In this document: positions 1 through 8,362 of the stretch, piece after piece | Numbering within the stretch: the first letter of the stretch is position 1 | Layout: every line of letters starts with the position of its first letter | DNA from: Streptomyces clavuligerus | GTDB lineage: Bacteria; Actinomycetota; Actinomycetes; Streptomycetales; Streptomycetaceae | Length of the DNA stretch: 64,000 nt | Direction of reading: 5' to 3' | Assembly (NCBI RefSeq): GCF_005519465.1 | Contig: NZ_CP027859.1 | Coordinates: 1,488,001-1,552,000 of the forward strand | Notes under the pieces: generated by a model | Databases searched by the model: none | The model's input: only the letters and a program-made list of their open reading frames with translations | Told to the model about the DNA's origin: nothing | Made by a program: the position numbers and the translations under genes

Positions 1-917
1 GTGCCGGGCGGCCTGGAGCACCCGGTCGCGGACCTGCTCCGGGGTCTCCACCACCGGGTCGATCGGGTCCGTGACCCCGACGAAGATCTGGTGCTCGGGC
101 GCGGCGTGGTGGGCGACGCAGGCGAGCACCCGCTCGGGGTCGGACTCCCCGGCGAGCTGGAGGAAGAAGGAGCCCGCGCGCAGCCGGAAGAGCCGGGGCA
201 GCAGCTCGGCGTAGTCCACATCGGCGCTGTGGGTGGAGTCCTGGTCCCCGCCGGGGCAGGTGTGCACACCGATCCGGGACCGCTCGTCGGCGGAGAAACG
301 GTCCAGCAGGGTGTTGTTGAGGTCGATGAAGGCGTCGAGCAGCCCCCCGGAGGGGTCCAGCTTGAGCGCGAGACGCCCCTCGGTGAAGTCGATCTGGACC
401 CGGTGGGCCCCCTCGTCCAGACAGCCGCGGATATCGGCCTCGGCCCCGGCGAGCAGATCGTCGACGAAGCGCTCACGGGGGTAGCCGTCAATGCCGTCCG
501 CCGGGTAGAGCAGACTCAGCACGGAGGGCGCGATCACGGCCTGCTTGACGGGCCGCCGGGCGAACCGGCGGGCGGTCCGGAGGTAGTCCGCCGCGTGCCG
601 GGTGTAGTGGAAGGGGCCGCCGGTCAGCCGCGGCAACTGCCGGGTGTGGCCGTCGGCGAAGGGCACCACGGCCCCGTCCGGGGCGAGTTGTTCCAGACCC
701 GCCACCGGGTAGGTGGCGAAACTCGGCTTGGCCTGCTCGCCGTCGGTCACCACCGGGGAGCCCGCGGCCTCCAGACGTTCGATGGTGTCGCGTACCGCTT
801 TCTCCTGGACGGTCGCGAGTTCCTCGTCGGTGATCCGTCCGGCCGCCTGGTCGGCGAGGGCGGAGAGGAGTTCGGCGGGACGGGGGATGCTGCCGATGGG
901 CTCGGTGGGAAGCGTCA
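1..917 (-). CDS. MetE-like (cobalamin-independent methionine synthase C-terminal fold) methyltransferase, partial
   Basis: The frame runs leftward from ATG at 915-917 and is cut by the left edge of the window, giving about 305 residues without the C-terminus. The start reads MTLPTEPIGSIPRP, the usual opening of UROD/MetE-like single-domain proteins. A GVHTCPGG motif at residues 217-224 supplies the His219-x-Cys221 pair that binds zinc in the MetE catalytic domain; the second zinc cysteine would lie beyond the edge. Residues 173-181, HRVQIDFTE, match the substrate-loop strand of the family. These standalone proteins move methyl groups between thiols or corrinoid-type donors; the real substrate here is unknown. 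It is transcribed away from the ACP gene and may be the outer limit of the cluster or an unrelated neighbour. The fold is fairly certain, the function is not. Confidence 0.75.
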
Positions 918-1265
918 TGCGGGGGATGGTAGGGGCGGTTGATCATCCATTCCGGAAAAGTCCCCAGGTGTGAACGATAATGATCGACTTGATGGATGAA
1001 TATTCTTTTCTGTGAGTCGTATTCAGTTCATTTGAGATCGAGACTGACCGACTGTTGTGGGGCCGTGGCAGCGGACCCCACGGTGACCACGCGGTGGGCC
1101 GCAGACCTCCCGACAGACGCCGGACATCACCCGGGTGGACGGGGCGGGATGCCGGGGGCGGGACGCCGGAGGAGGCTGACGCGTGCCGACGGGGACGGAG
1201 CACAGGGTTCGGGCCGTCGTCCCGGGACACCCGGGCCACCGCCGTTCACCCGGTGAGGAGAGGCC
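918..1265. promoter_or_regulatory. Divergent intergenic region, MetE-like / ACP
   Basis: No gene is visible in these 348 bases. Positions 935-1050 are much richer in A+T than the surroundings, as expected for divergent promoters. An 8-base inverted repeat (TCATCCAT at 943-950, ATGGATGA at 992-999) flanks this stretch and could be an operator. A good Shine-Dalgarno (GAGGAGAGG) precedes the ACP start at 1266. No confident -35/-10 pair was assigned. Confidence 0.4.
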
Positions 1266-1517
1266 ATGGACGAGGTGTTCGAGCAGGTCCGCGATGTGTG
1301 CACCGACGTGCTGAACACGGAAGCGGACAAGGTGGTCGCCGGGGCGCGGCTCGTCGACGACCTCGGCGCTGACAGCATCGACTTCGCCGAACTGCGCGAA
1401 GCCCTGGCGGAGAGCCTGGGCGTGGCCCTGAGCGAGGACGCGGTGCGGGCCGCGGTCACGGTGGCGGACCTGGCCGCCCTGGTGCGGAACGGGCTCGGAC
1501 CGCGGGACGGCGGCTGA
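1266..1517 (+). CDS. Acyl carrier protein (83 aa)
   Basis: This is a standalone carrier protein of normal length. The motif LGADSID places the phosphopantetheine-accepting serine at residue 37, and the rest follows the four-helix ACP pattern. The ATG is preceded by a strong GAGGAGAGG ribosome-binding site about five bases upstream. It would hold an acyl or aryl chain as a thioester for partner enzymes. The nearest such enzymes are the thioester reductase at 1865-3181, which could release a carrier-bound chain, and the lost ketosynthase whose tail lies just downstream at 1563-1737. The ACP looks intact although the adjacent ketosynthase does not, so it may now serve another enzyme in the region. 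Which substrate it carries cannot be read from the sequence. Confidence 0.85.
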   Translation: MDEVFEQVRDVCTDVLNTEADKVVAGARLVDDLGADSIDFAELREALAESLGVALSEDAVRAAVTVADLAALVRNGLGPRDGG

Positions 1518-1562
1518 CGAGCGCCGCGCCGGAGCCCGTGGGACCGGTCACCGCGCGACCGG

Positions 1563-1737
1563 TCACCCCGCCAGGGGAACGAGTCCTTCGAGGTCGCCCG
1601 GCGCGATGACCAGGCAGGCGTTGAGGCTGCCGAACCCGAAGGAGTTCGACAGCACGGGAGCCCGTCCGACCCGCCGGGGCCGCCCGGCGACGACATCGAC
1701 CGGACACGCGTCGTCCGTGTGGTCGTGATCGGCCACC
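1563..1737 (-). pseudogene. C-terminal remnant of a beta-ketoacyl synthase (KAS II type)
   Basis: The leftward frame ending in TGA at 1563-1565 encodes about 57 residues with the unmistakable end of a ketosynthase: VDVVAGRPRR, then LSNSFGFGSLNACLVI, then about 14 residues to the stop. In FabF-type enzymes this NSFGFGG-like motif lies in the last ~25 residues. Upstream, the catalytic Cys, both catalytic His residues and everything before them are absent; the reading frame instead runs into the shadow of the thioester reductase gene. A GTG at 1735-1737 could start a 57-residue peptide, but this is a relic, not a working enzyme. It lies between the ACP and the hairpin at 1793-1826, so a KS-ACP pair probably once stood here and was removed by deletion. 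Confidence 0.7.
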
Positions 1738-1792
1738 GGCGGCACCAGACCCGGCGCTCGCCCGGACCTGCTCGTTCCCGCCATTCTCCCGC

Positions 1793-1826
1793 GGCGGACA
1801 GCCGCCCGCACGCGCGGCTGTCCGCC
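1793..1826. terminator. Hairpin terminator downstream of the thioester reductase
   Basis: A perfect 13-bp inverted repeat (1793-1805 with 1814-1826) around an 8-base loop lies 39 bases beyond the stop of the leftward gene ending at 1865. There is no T tract, as is common for high-GC actinomycete terminators. Confidence 0.55.
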
Positions 1827-1864
1827 GTGTCCTCGGCCCGTCCGTGCCGGGTGCGCGCGGTCAC

Positions 1865-3181
1865 TCACAGCCGCCCGCCGGGCGGTGGGTCCAGCCGCGC
1901 CCCCTTGCTCCGCAGATCGTCCAGCATCCGGCCGAAGTACCCGTCGTCGAACGCGGGAGCCGCCCCCGGCGCGGGCAGCAGCCGGTGCGTCCGCTCGCTC
2001 GACACCCACACCCGTCCCCGGGCGCCCGGCGGCAGGATTCTCGGCAGCAGCCCGGCCAGCCGCACGGTGCCCGGCGCCACCCCGGGCAGCCTCTCGACCT
2101 CGGCCACCCAACGGGCGTACGGCACGGGCTCCATGGGGAAGCCCGTCGCGGCCACCCGGCCGAAGTACTCCTGGAACCAGAGGGGCTCCCGTTCCACCGT
2201 GTGGAAGACCCCGCCCCGGGCCGCGTCGTGCAGCGACAGGTCCGCGATCACCCGGCTGGTCCGGTCCACCGGAGCCACCGCCAGCGGGAACCGGTGCACC
2301 GGGAAGCACCCGGCCCGTACGCTCGCCTCCGTCAGCCGCATGAACCAGTCGCCCGGCGCCGCGTTCCCGCGCGTGGACGGCAGGACGACACCCGGCCGGT
2401 ACACGGACACCGGCAGCCCCCGCCGCCCCGCCTCACCCACCAGCAGCTCGGCGACGAACTTGCTCTGGCAGTAGCCGATGTCCACGGGCTCCGGCAGCGG
2501 ATCGTCCTCCACGATCGGGCCCGCGCCCTCCGCGAACCGCCGCAGTACCACCCCCAGCGTGGACACATGGTGCACCGGCACCCCGCCCGCGCGGACCGCG
2601 AACGCCAGGACCCGGACCGTACCGGTCACATTCGCCGTGCGTACCACGCTGTACCCGGACGCCAGATTCACCGACGCCGCGCAGTGGTACACCGCCCCCA
2701 CCTCGGCCGCCAGCGCGCCGTACTCCGCCTCGCCGAGCCCGAACCGGGGCCGGGCCAGCGACCCGGGCACCACCGACAGCCGCTCCGCGTCCGCGGCCGG
2801 GACGCGGTGCCCGGCCAGGGCCTGCGCGAGCCGCCCGCGAGCCGCAGCCGTGTCCTCGCCCCGGACCAGACAGCGCACCCGCCACCGGGTGGCCCGCAGC
2901 AGGTCCGTCAGCAGATAGCCCCCCAGGTAGCCGGTGGCTCCGGTCAGCAGCACCGTGCCGGGCGCGTCCCCCGGGCGGGCCGGTGTCAGGCGCTCGGGCA
3001 CCGCCTCGTACGGCAGCACCAGGTCCGCCCCGACCAGACGTGCCGTTTCCGGAGGCAGGGGAACACCTCCCACCCCTCGACCGTGACCGGGCCCGGGGGG
3101 ACTCGGCAGCCCGTCCCCGGCGGCCCCGGCCCGCGGGATGGTCCCCTGTGCGCGGCGCCGTGCCGCGCGGTCACTCGTCAT
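1865..3181 (-). CDS. NAD(P)-dependent thioester reductase (NAD_binding_4 / male-sterility type)
   Basis: The 438-residue protein has the extended-SDR architecture of carboxylic acid reductase and NRPS terminal reductase domains. A Rossmann motif LLTGATGYLGGYLL lies near residue 65, followed by VYHCAASVN, and the catalytic pair is in DIGYCQSKFVAE (Tyr-x-x-x-Lys). Such enzymes reduce a carrier- or CoA-bound thioester to an aldehyde or alcohol with NAD(P)H. About 40 residues of low-complexity sequence precede the domain, with no attached carrier or adenylation domain, so it must work in trans. The ATG at 3179-3181 overlaps the end of the ligase-SDR gene by 11 bases, which indicates translational coupling and a shared pathway. 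Its natural partners here are that ligase and the ACP at 1266. The family is clear; the substrate is unknown. Confidence 0.85.
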   Translation of the reverse strand: MTSDRAARRRAQGTIPRAGAAGDGLPSPPGPGHGRGVGGVPLPPETARLVGADLVLPYEAVPERLTPARPGDAPGTVLLTGATGYLGGYLLTDLLRATRWRVRCLVRGEDTAAARGRLAQALAGHRVPAADAERLSVVPGSLARPRFGLGEAEYGALAAEVGAVYHCAASVNLASGYSVVRTANVTGTVRVLAFAVRAGGVPVHHVSTLGVVLRRFAEGAGPIVEDDPLPEPVDIGYCQSKFVAELLVGEAGRRGLPVSVYRPGVVLPSTRGNAAPGDWFMRLTEASVRAGCFPVHRFPLAVAPVDRTSRVIADLSLHDAARGGVFHTVEREPLWFQEYFGRVAATGFPMEPVPYARWVAEVERLPGVAPGTVRLAGLLPRILPPGARGRVWVSSERTHRLLPAPGAAPAFDDGYFGRMLDDLRSKGARLDPPPGGRL

Positions 3182-5540
3182 GTCGCTTCTCCTCGGTGGG
3201 CCGGGGCCCTTCCGACAGGGCCGGGTGGTCGGGGGTGAGGTAGGAGCCCGAGAGGTGGTCGCACGCGCCCGCCGCGAGGAGCAGCGCGCCCCGGGTGCTC
3301 CGCCCGGTGGTGACGGTCCGGCCCGCCGCGTGTTCGTCCAGGTACCAGCGCTGTATCCGCGCGTCCCAGGAGCCCGGGGCGGGACGGGAGGTGAAGTGGG
3401 CGGCGGCCATGCCGATGGTGAGCAGGCCGGGGTGGTAGGCGAAGACCGCCACGCCGTGGTGGCGCAGTTCGGCGGCGAGGTTCTCGGTGAACTTGATGAC
3501 GGCGGCCTTGGAGACCGAGTAGGCCGACATGTGCGGCCAGCGGTGGTGCCCGGCATGGCTGGCGACGGCGATGATCCGGCCGTGGCCCTCGATGACCGTC
3601 GGCAGGAACACATGACAGGGCAGAAAGGTGCCGCGGAGGTTCGCCTCCTGGGTGGCCCACCACTGCTCGGGGTCGTTCTCCCAGGCCGGACCGGAGGGAC
3701 CGGCCACCCCGGAGTTGCAGACGAGGGTGTCCACCGCGAACCCGTCTGTCTCCAGCCGGGCCGCCAGCTCGCACAGGGCCCGGTGGTCGGCGCTGTCCAC
3801 GGCGGCGGCGCGCACCTCGCCGAGGGCGGCGAGGGCGGTACGGGCCTCAGCCAGTGTGGCGGGGTCCCGGCCGGTGATCGCCACCCGGGCGCCGTGCCGG
3901 AGGAAGTCCTCGGCGAGGGCCCGGCCCAGGCCGCGCGAGCCGCCGGTGACCAGGACGGTGCGTCCGGTGAGGTCGGGCGGCTCCGGGACGCCGCCGGAGC
4001 CTTCGGGGGCGGGGCCGGGGGACCGGTGCAGCCTGCGCAGGGGCTTGCCGGACGCGGTCCGTTCGACGGCGGGGATCCCGGTGATCCGGTGGGGCCGGTT
4101 GTGGGGCGCCAGGCGCTCCGTGACGAAGTCCTGGAGGGCGGTGGCGAGTCGGGGGGTGAGCCGGGTGCCGGGCGTCAGCACGACGCGGGCCACCGGGCGT
4201 TCGCCGTCCCGGGGGTGGTCCACGGCCACCAGGACCGCGTCCAGGACCGCCGGGTGGTCGCGCAGCACCGCCTCGACCTCACTGGGGGACACCTGGTGCC
4301 CCCGGCACTTGATGATGTCCTTGAGCCGGTCGACCACCCGGAGACAGCCGTCGTCGTCGACCTCGACCAGATCGCCCGTGGCCAGCCACCCCTCGGCGTC
4401 CGCGATCCGCACCAGGCGGCCGTCCGGGCCGAGGAAGCCGTCGGCGACCTGGGGCCCGCGCAGCAGCAGCTCACCCGTCCGGCGCCGACCGCCCCCGGTG
4501 CCGTTCACCGTGTCCTCCACCGCTTCCTCGGCCGTTCCGCCGGGCGGCACCACCCGGTACTCGGTTCCCGGTACCGGGTATCCGCTGGAACCGGCGCGGC
4601 GGGGCCCGCCCCGCCGGACGAAGTGGGAGGTGTTCGCCTCGGTGAGCCCGTACGCCCCGTCCACGGGGACGCCGAGCGCCTGTTCACAGCGGATCGCCGC
4701 CCCGGCGGGCAGTGGCGCGCCGCCGCTGAGCACCTGGTGCAGGCTGTGGGGCCGCCGGTGGTCCGAGGCCGCCCGTTCGGCCAGGTCGTGCACCATCGTC
4801 GGCACGGCGTGCAGCAGGGTGACGCCATGGGTGTCGACCGCGTCCAGCGCCGCGGCGGCGTCCCAGCGGGGCAGCAGAACGACGCTCGCACCGGTGAACA
4901 GCGCGTGGTTGAGGACGTACTGGAGACCGAAGACATGGCTGAACGGGAGCACTCCCAGCAGGACGTCGTCCGGGCTCAGCGGCTGGGCGGCGGAGAGCTG
5001 GAGCAGGCCCGCCACCAGGTTGCGGTGGGTGAGGGCGACCGGTTTGGGGCTGCCGGTGGTCCCCGAGGACCAGGGCAGCAGGGCCAGATCGGCGGGCGGG
5101 TCCTTCGCGGCCGGTCCGCCGCCCCGCCCGGAGGCGGGGGCGGGCCGGGGAGCGGACAGCCGTCCGCCGTCACCGGTGAGCGTGCGGCGGGCGCCGATCG
5201 CCTCGCTCCGGCGGGCCAGTTCGGGGCCGGGCGTGCCATGGACGACGGGACTGACCACCGTGCCCGCGGTGAGCAGCCCCAACAGCCCGGTGACGAAGCC
5301 GACACCGTTCGGCGGGTCGAGCAGAACCCGCTCACCGGGGGCGACCCCGGCGCGCCGGAAGGCGGCGGCCGAGGCCAGGGCCAGGTCGGACAGCTCCTGG
5401 TGGGTCCAGCGCCGTCCGGTGGCGGCGTCGATCAGCGCCGTGCGGGACGCGATGGCCGGAGCGGGGCGCAACAGCTCGTGCAGGGGTGTGCCGGGGATGC
5501 CGGGGGCCGGTGCGCCGGATTCCAGAGGGGCCGTGGACAT
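3171..5540 (-). CDS. CoA/aryl-acid ligase fused to a short-chain dehydrogenase (copy 1)
   Basis: This is a two-domain protein of about 789 residues. The N-terminal ~500 residues form an ANL-superfamily adenylating enzyme: SSGTTGSPKPV (P-loop), GAYGLTEANT, LATGDLVEVD, the hinge-lysine region LKDIIKCRGHQVSP, and the catalytic lysine in ERTASGKPLRR. After a Gly/Pro-rich linker comes a classical SDR with VLVTGGSRGLGRAL, NSGVAG, and Ser / Tyr-x-x-x-Lys in ASHAGHH...SAYSVSKAAV. The fusion suggests that one acid is activated to a thioester and then reduced on a keto or enoyl group. A paralogue with the same architecture lies at 14488-17100. ATG 5538-5540 was chosen because a GGAG lies six bases upstream; ATG 5550-5552 is in frame but lacks a ribosome site. 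The gene overlaps the thioester reductase downstream. Confidence 0.82.
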   Translation of the reverse strand: MSTAPLESGAPAPGIPGTPLHELLRPAPAIASRTALIDAATGRRWTHQELSDLALASAAAFRRAGVAPGERVLLDPPNGVGFVTGLLGLLTAGTVVSPVVHGTPGPELARRSEAIGARRTLTGDGGRLSAPRPAPASGRGGGPAAKDPPADLALLPWSSGTTGSPKPVALTHRNLVAGLLQLSAAQPLSPDDVLLGVLPFSHVFGLQYVLNHALFTGASVVLLPRWDAAAALDAVDTHGVTLLHAVPTMVHDLAERAASDHRRPHSLHQVLSGGAPLPAGAAIRCEQALGVPVDGAYGLTEANTSHFVRRGGPRRAGSSGYPVPGTEYRVVPPGGTAEEAVEDTVNGTGGGRRRTGELLLRGPQVADGFLGPDGRLVRIADAEGWLATGDLVEVDDDGCLRVVDRLKDIIKCRGHQVSPSEVEAVLRDHPAVLDAVLVAVDHPRDGERPVARVVLTPGTRLTPRLATALQDFVTERLAPHNRPHRITGIPAVERTASGKPLRRLHRSPGPAPEGSGGVPEPPDLTGRTVLVTGGSRGLGRALAEDFLRHGARVAITGRDPATLAEARTALAALGEVRAAAVDSADHRALCELAARLETDGFAVDTLVCNSGVAGPSGPAWENDPEQWWATQEANLRGTFLPCHVFLPTVIEGHGRIIAVASHAGHHRWPHMSAYSVSKAAVIKFTENLAAELRHHGVAVFAYHPGLLTIGMAAAHFTSRPAPGSWDARIQRWYLDEHAAGRTVTTGRSTRGALLLAAGACDHLSGSYLTPDHPALSEGPRPTEEKRHDE

Positions 5541-5910
5541 GACGGACTCCATACGTTGTGGGCCGATCCCGCCCGCGCGGTGAGCGGCCGTGCGCCGGGC
5601 CGGGCGGACCGGAGGCGCGGGAAGACCGGGAAGACCGGGAAGACCTGGCCCGTGCCGGTCCGGACGCCCGGGGAACCGGGTGCGCGGCGATCCGGCGGCG
5701 CCCCGGGCGGCCGGAGCCCTGGCGGCTCGTCGGCCCGGGACAGCAGAGCACGGGACGACAGAGCCCGGGACGGCAGGGCGCGGCGGACACGTCCGGCGCC
5801 GCCGGCCGTCCCGCCGCCCTGCCGCACACGATCGGCCGGGCCGCGCCGCCCTGTCCGGTGTCGGGGCCTCCGCTCCGGCCGCGGCACCGTGCGGCCGGGG
5901 CCCGTCGCCG
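5541..5910. other. Intergenic region between O-methyltransferase and ligase-SDR 1
   Basis: About 370 bases lie between two leftward genes without a convincing gene on either strand. The only structure noted is a short tandem of GGGAAGACC units at about 5621-5653. This is long for an operon interior, so a promoter for the ligase-reductase pair may lie here. Confidence 0.35.
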
Positions 5911-7629
5911 TCACCCTCCGGCCGGTCGCGGGGGGTCGGCGGACGGCCCGTCCGTGCGGAGCACCGCCTGGAGCAGACTGCCGTCGAGCGGCAGTTCGTC
6001 CACGGAGACGAGGTCGAATCCGGCGGCGTCCAGCAGTCGCGCGTAGTGTTCCCCGGTGCGCTCCCGGCCGCCCAGATTGCACAACATGTGCAGATCCCAC
6101 GTTACCGCCAGGGACGGGCGGCCGTCGACGGGGAGCAGCCGCTCCACGATCAGCAGTCTGCGGCCCGGCGGCATACGGGAGGCGCAGTGCCGCAGGATGA
6201 CGAGGCACCGCTCGTCGTCCCAGTCGTGCAGCACGCGGGAGAGGACATAGAGGTCACCGCCCGGGGGCACATCCCGGGTGAAGTCACCGGCGATCAGTTC
6301 GCAGCGGTCGGCGCAGCCCGCCCCGGCCAGCCGGGCGCGGGCCCGTTCCAGTACGGGGGCCTGCTCCAGGAGCACACCGCGGAGCAGGGGCGCGTGACCG
6401 AGGAACCGGCACAGGAGTTCGCCGCTGCCGCCCGCGATGTCCACGACCACGCGGACCCCGTCCAGCCCGGCCAGGTCCGGCACGGGGGCGAACATCGGCG
6501 CGTTGGCGGCCATCGCCGCGTCGAACAGCTCGGCCTGGTCGGGATGTTCGGCGAGGTACCCGAAGAACCCCTGGCCGAAGAGGGTGCTGAAGCCTTCCTC
6601 CCCGGTGCGCACGGAGTGCTCCAGGGCCTCGTAGGAGTGGTGGAACAGCCCGCCGTAGAGCAGCGCCACCGGGGCCAGCGAGACCGGGGCAGTACGCCGC
6701 AGGGGCGCGCCGACGGCGGTCAGCGCGTACCCGTCGGCACGGGAGACGACCACGCCGCTGGACTCCAGGTGGCGCAGCAGCCGGGCGAGCGCGTCGGGGT
6801 CGACGGCGAGCCGCCCGGCCAGCTCGTCCGCCCGGGCGGGCAGCAGGTCGGGCACCCCCAGCCCCACGGCCACCGCGATGGCCCGGGTGGTCCAGGCCCC
6901 TGTGAGCAGGGTCAGCAGGGTCCGCAGACACCGGTCGGGGGCGTGGGCCGGATGCGCGGCGAGCGCCGCCGGGTGGAAGCCGGGGACCCGCAGCTCAAGC
7001 CGCCGGTACTCCAGGGGGGTCGGGCCGCCGGGGTCGCGGAAGTAGAGGACCGTGCAGTTCTCGTCCGGGTTGTGCCCGCCGCCGTCGGGGACCAGACCGC
7101 CCCGCTCGCGCAGGAGGGCGCGCAGACCGAGGAGGATGGCCTCGTCCCCTGTGGTGACCCCCAGCGCCAGGTGGTGCTCATGGGGCTCGGCCCGCTCCCG
7201 TTCCGCGATCCGGGTCAGTGGCGAGCCCGGCGGCACCGGCAGCACGAACAGCTCGACCTCCATCCGGTCCGGCCCGCCCACCGGGAGGCCGATGTGCAGG
7301 ATGGACACGTCCAGCTCATCGGCGGGCAGCCGGTGGCGCAGCGCCAGCCGGTCCCGCACCACCGTGCTGGGCACCGGTCCTCGTACCCGCAGGCCGGACG
7401 CGCGCAGAGCGGCCGTGAGCCGCTCGGGCGAGGGCGGGAAGACCAGCGCGGCCACGTGCTCCGGCACGCAGTGGGCCGCCACGGCCGCCCGCTGGTCCGC
7501 GTCGAGCGCGCGGAGCAGCCGACCGAGGGCGTCCTCGCCCCCGTTCCGCCGGACGAAGGCGAAGGCTTCGCCGAGTACTGTCGCGTCCGCCGGGTCGAGC
7601 TCGTCGGCCCAGCCGTTCTCTGCTCTCAT
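5911..7629 (-). CDS. SAM-dependent O-methyltransferase (Methyltransf_2 type) with a ~220-residue N-terminal extension
   Basis: The 572-residue protein ends in an acetylserotonin/hydroxyneurobilin-type methyltransferase. It shows a winged-helix dimerisation segment (AIAVAVGLGVPDLL...DELAGRLAVD), the SAM site VVVDIAGGSGELLCRFL, GDFTRDVPPGG, and the catalytic-base region VLHDWDDERCLVILRHC. Family members are usually 330-350 residues. The extra ~220 N-terminal residues contain strand-rich sequence (DVSILHIGLPVGGPDRMEVE; HHLALGV) that I do not recognise. The enzyme would methylate a phenol or enol hydroxyl, plausibly on an aryl unit made in this cluster. Start ATG 7627-7629 has GAGGAG about six bases upstream. 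It is the first gene of the leftward set that continues with ligase-SDR 1 and the thioester reductase. Confidence 0.8.
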   Translation of the reverse strand: MRAENGWADELDPADATVLGEAFAFVRRNGGEDALGRLLRALDADQRAAVAAHCVPEHVAALVFPPSPERLTAALRASGLRVRGPVPSTVVRDRLALRHRLPADELDVSILHIGLPVGGPDRMEVELFVLPVPPGSPLTRIAERERAEPHEHHLALGVTTGDEAILLGLRALLRERGGLVPDGGGHNPDENCTVLYFRDPGGPTPLEYRRLELRVPGFHPAALAAHPAHAPDRCLRTLLTLLTGAWTTRAIAVAVGLGVPDLLPARADELAGRLAVDPDALARLLRHLESSGVVVSRADGYALTAVGAPLRRTAPVSLAPVALLYGGLFHHSYEALEHSVRTGEEGFSTLFGQGFFGYLAEHPDQAELFDAAMAANAPMFAPVPDLAGLDGVRVVVDIAGGSGELLCRFLGHAPLLRGVLLEQAPVLERARARLAGAGCADRCELIAGDFTRDVPPGGDLYVLSRVLHDWDDERCLVILRHCASRMPPGRRLLIVERLLPVDGRPSLAVTWDLHMLCNLGGRERTGEHYARLLDAAGFDLVSVDELPLDGSLLQAVLRTDGPSADPPRPAGG

Positions 7630-8362
7630 CCGCACTCCTCGTGACCGGCCACCGGTCCGGGGCCGCGGGCCGGACCTCGCGTCGTCATCCCATGATGCGG
7701 ACGCGGGCCGGGGCGGCGCAGCGCGAACCCCGCGGCGCCCGGACACGCGGGGGAGCGGACGTCGACGGGCAGGCCGCCACGGCCGAACGCCGACGGCCCT
7801 GGCCCCGGGCCGCTCACCGGAGCCGGGCCGGGTGCTGACGGCCCGGTGTGTCCGGCCGGGGACCGCGTGTGCGTCCGGAACGGGCGTCCCGCCGTCCGCC
7901 GGGCCTGTCCGGGGCCGGGGCGGGGACCGGGGCGGCGCAGCGCGAACCCGTGGCGCCCGGGCACGCGGGGGAGTGCGGGCGGTGCGCCGGACGGGCGGAA
8001 GAGCGGATGGGCCCGACCGGCGGCGGCGAACGGGAGACGGCGGGCGGTGGTCAGCGGGCCGGGCGCCCGGGTGGGCGACGCGGCGGCCCGCCGGGGTTGG
8101 CGACGGGCCTGCGCGGCCGGCAGCCGGTCGGCGACCCGGCCGGCCCCGGGCCCATCGACGGGGAGTGCCCGGCCCCGGGGCCGGGGAACCGGTGGCGGGC
8201 GCGGGGCCCGACGACCGCTCCGGAACCGGCGGACGGCAGCGGAAACCCGGTGACCGCTCCCTGGTGGCCCCGTCATCCCCTGTGCTATGCAAGGTGGTCG
8301 TCCCGCTCCGGCGGACCCGGCCGCCGTCGCTCCGTCCACCCGATCCGATGGGAAGTGATCCG
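7630..8362. other. Long divergent intergenic region containing a direct repeat
   Basis: These 733 bases separate the leftward O-methyltransferase from the rightward protease. No frame encodes a recognisable protein, although the extreme G+C content creates long open frames. The region must hold promoters for both flanking genes. Its clearest structure is the pair of ~45-base near-identical direct copies listed separately. Confidence 0.45.
7710..7974. repeat. Two ~45-bp direct repeats about 215 bp apart
   Basis: Copy 1 is at about 7710-7755 and copy 2 at about 7929-7973. Both contain GGGGCGGCGCAGCGCGAACC followed by GGCGCCCGG-A/G-CACGCGGGGGAG, and they differ at only a few positions. They lie in non-coding DNA upstream of the O-methyltransferase. 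They could be duplicated regulatory sites or a footprint of recombination; there are no terminal inverted repeats or transposase to make them an insertion sequence. Confidence 0.6.

Noticed and set aside
1..942. Long rightward open frame across the left edge
   Set aside because: It has no recognisable protein; the opposite strand encodes a MetE-like methyltransferase with its zinc motif. The open frame is a by-product of high G+C content.
3138..6200. 1020-codon rightward open frame
   Set aside because: It is antisense to ligase-SDR 1 and the O-methyltransferase end and has no domain features.
7710..7973. Insertion sequence or MITE
   Set aside because: The repeats are direct, with no terminal inverted repeats, target duplication or transposase nearby.
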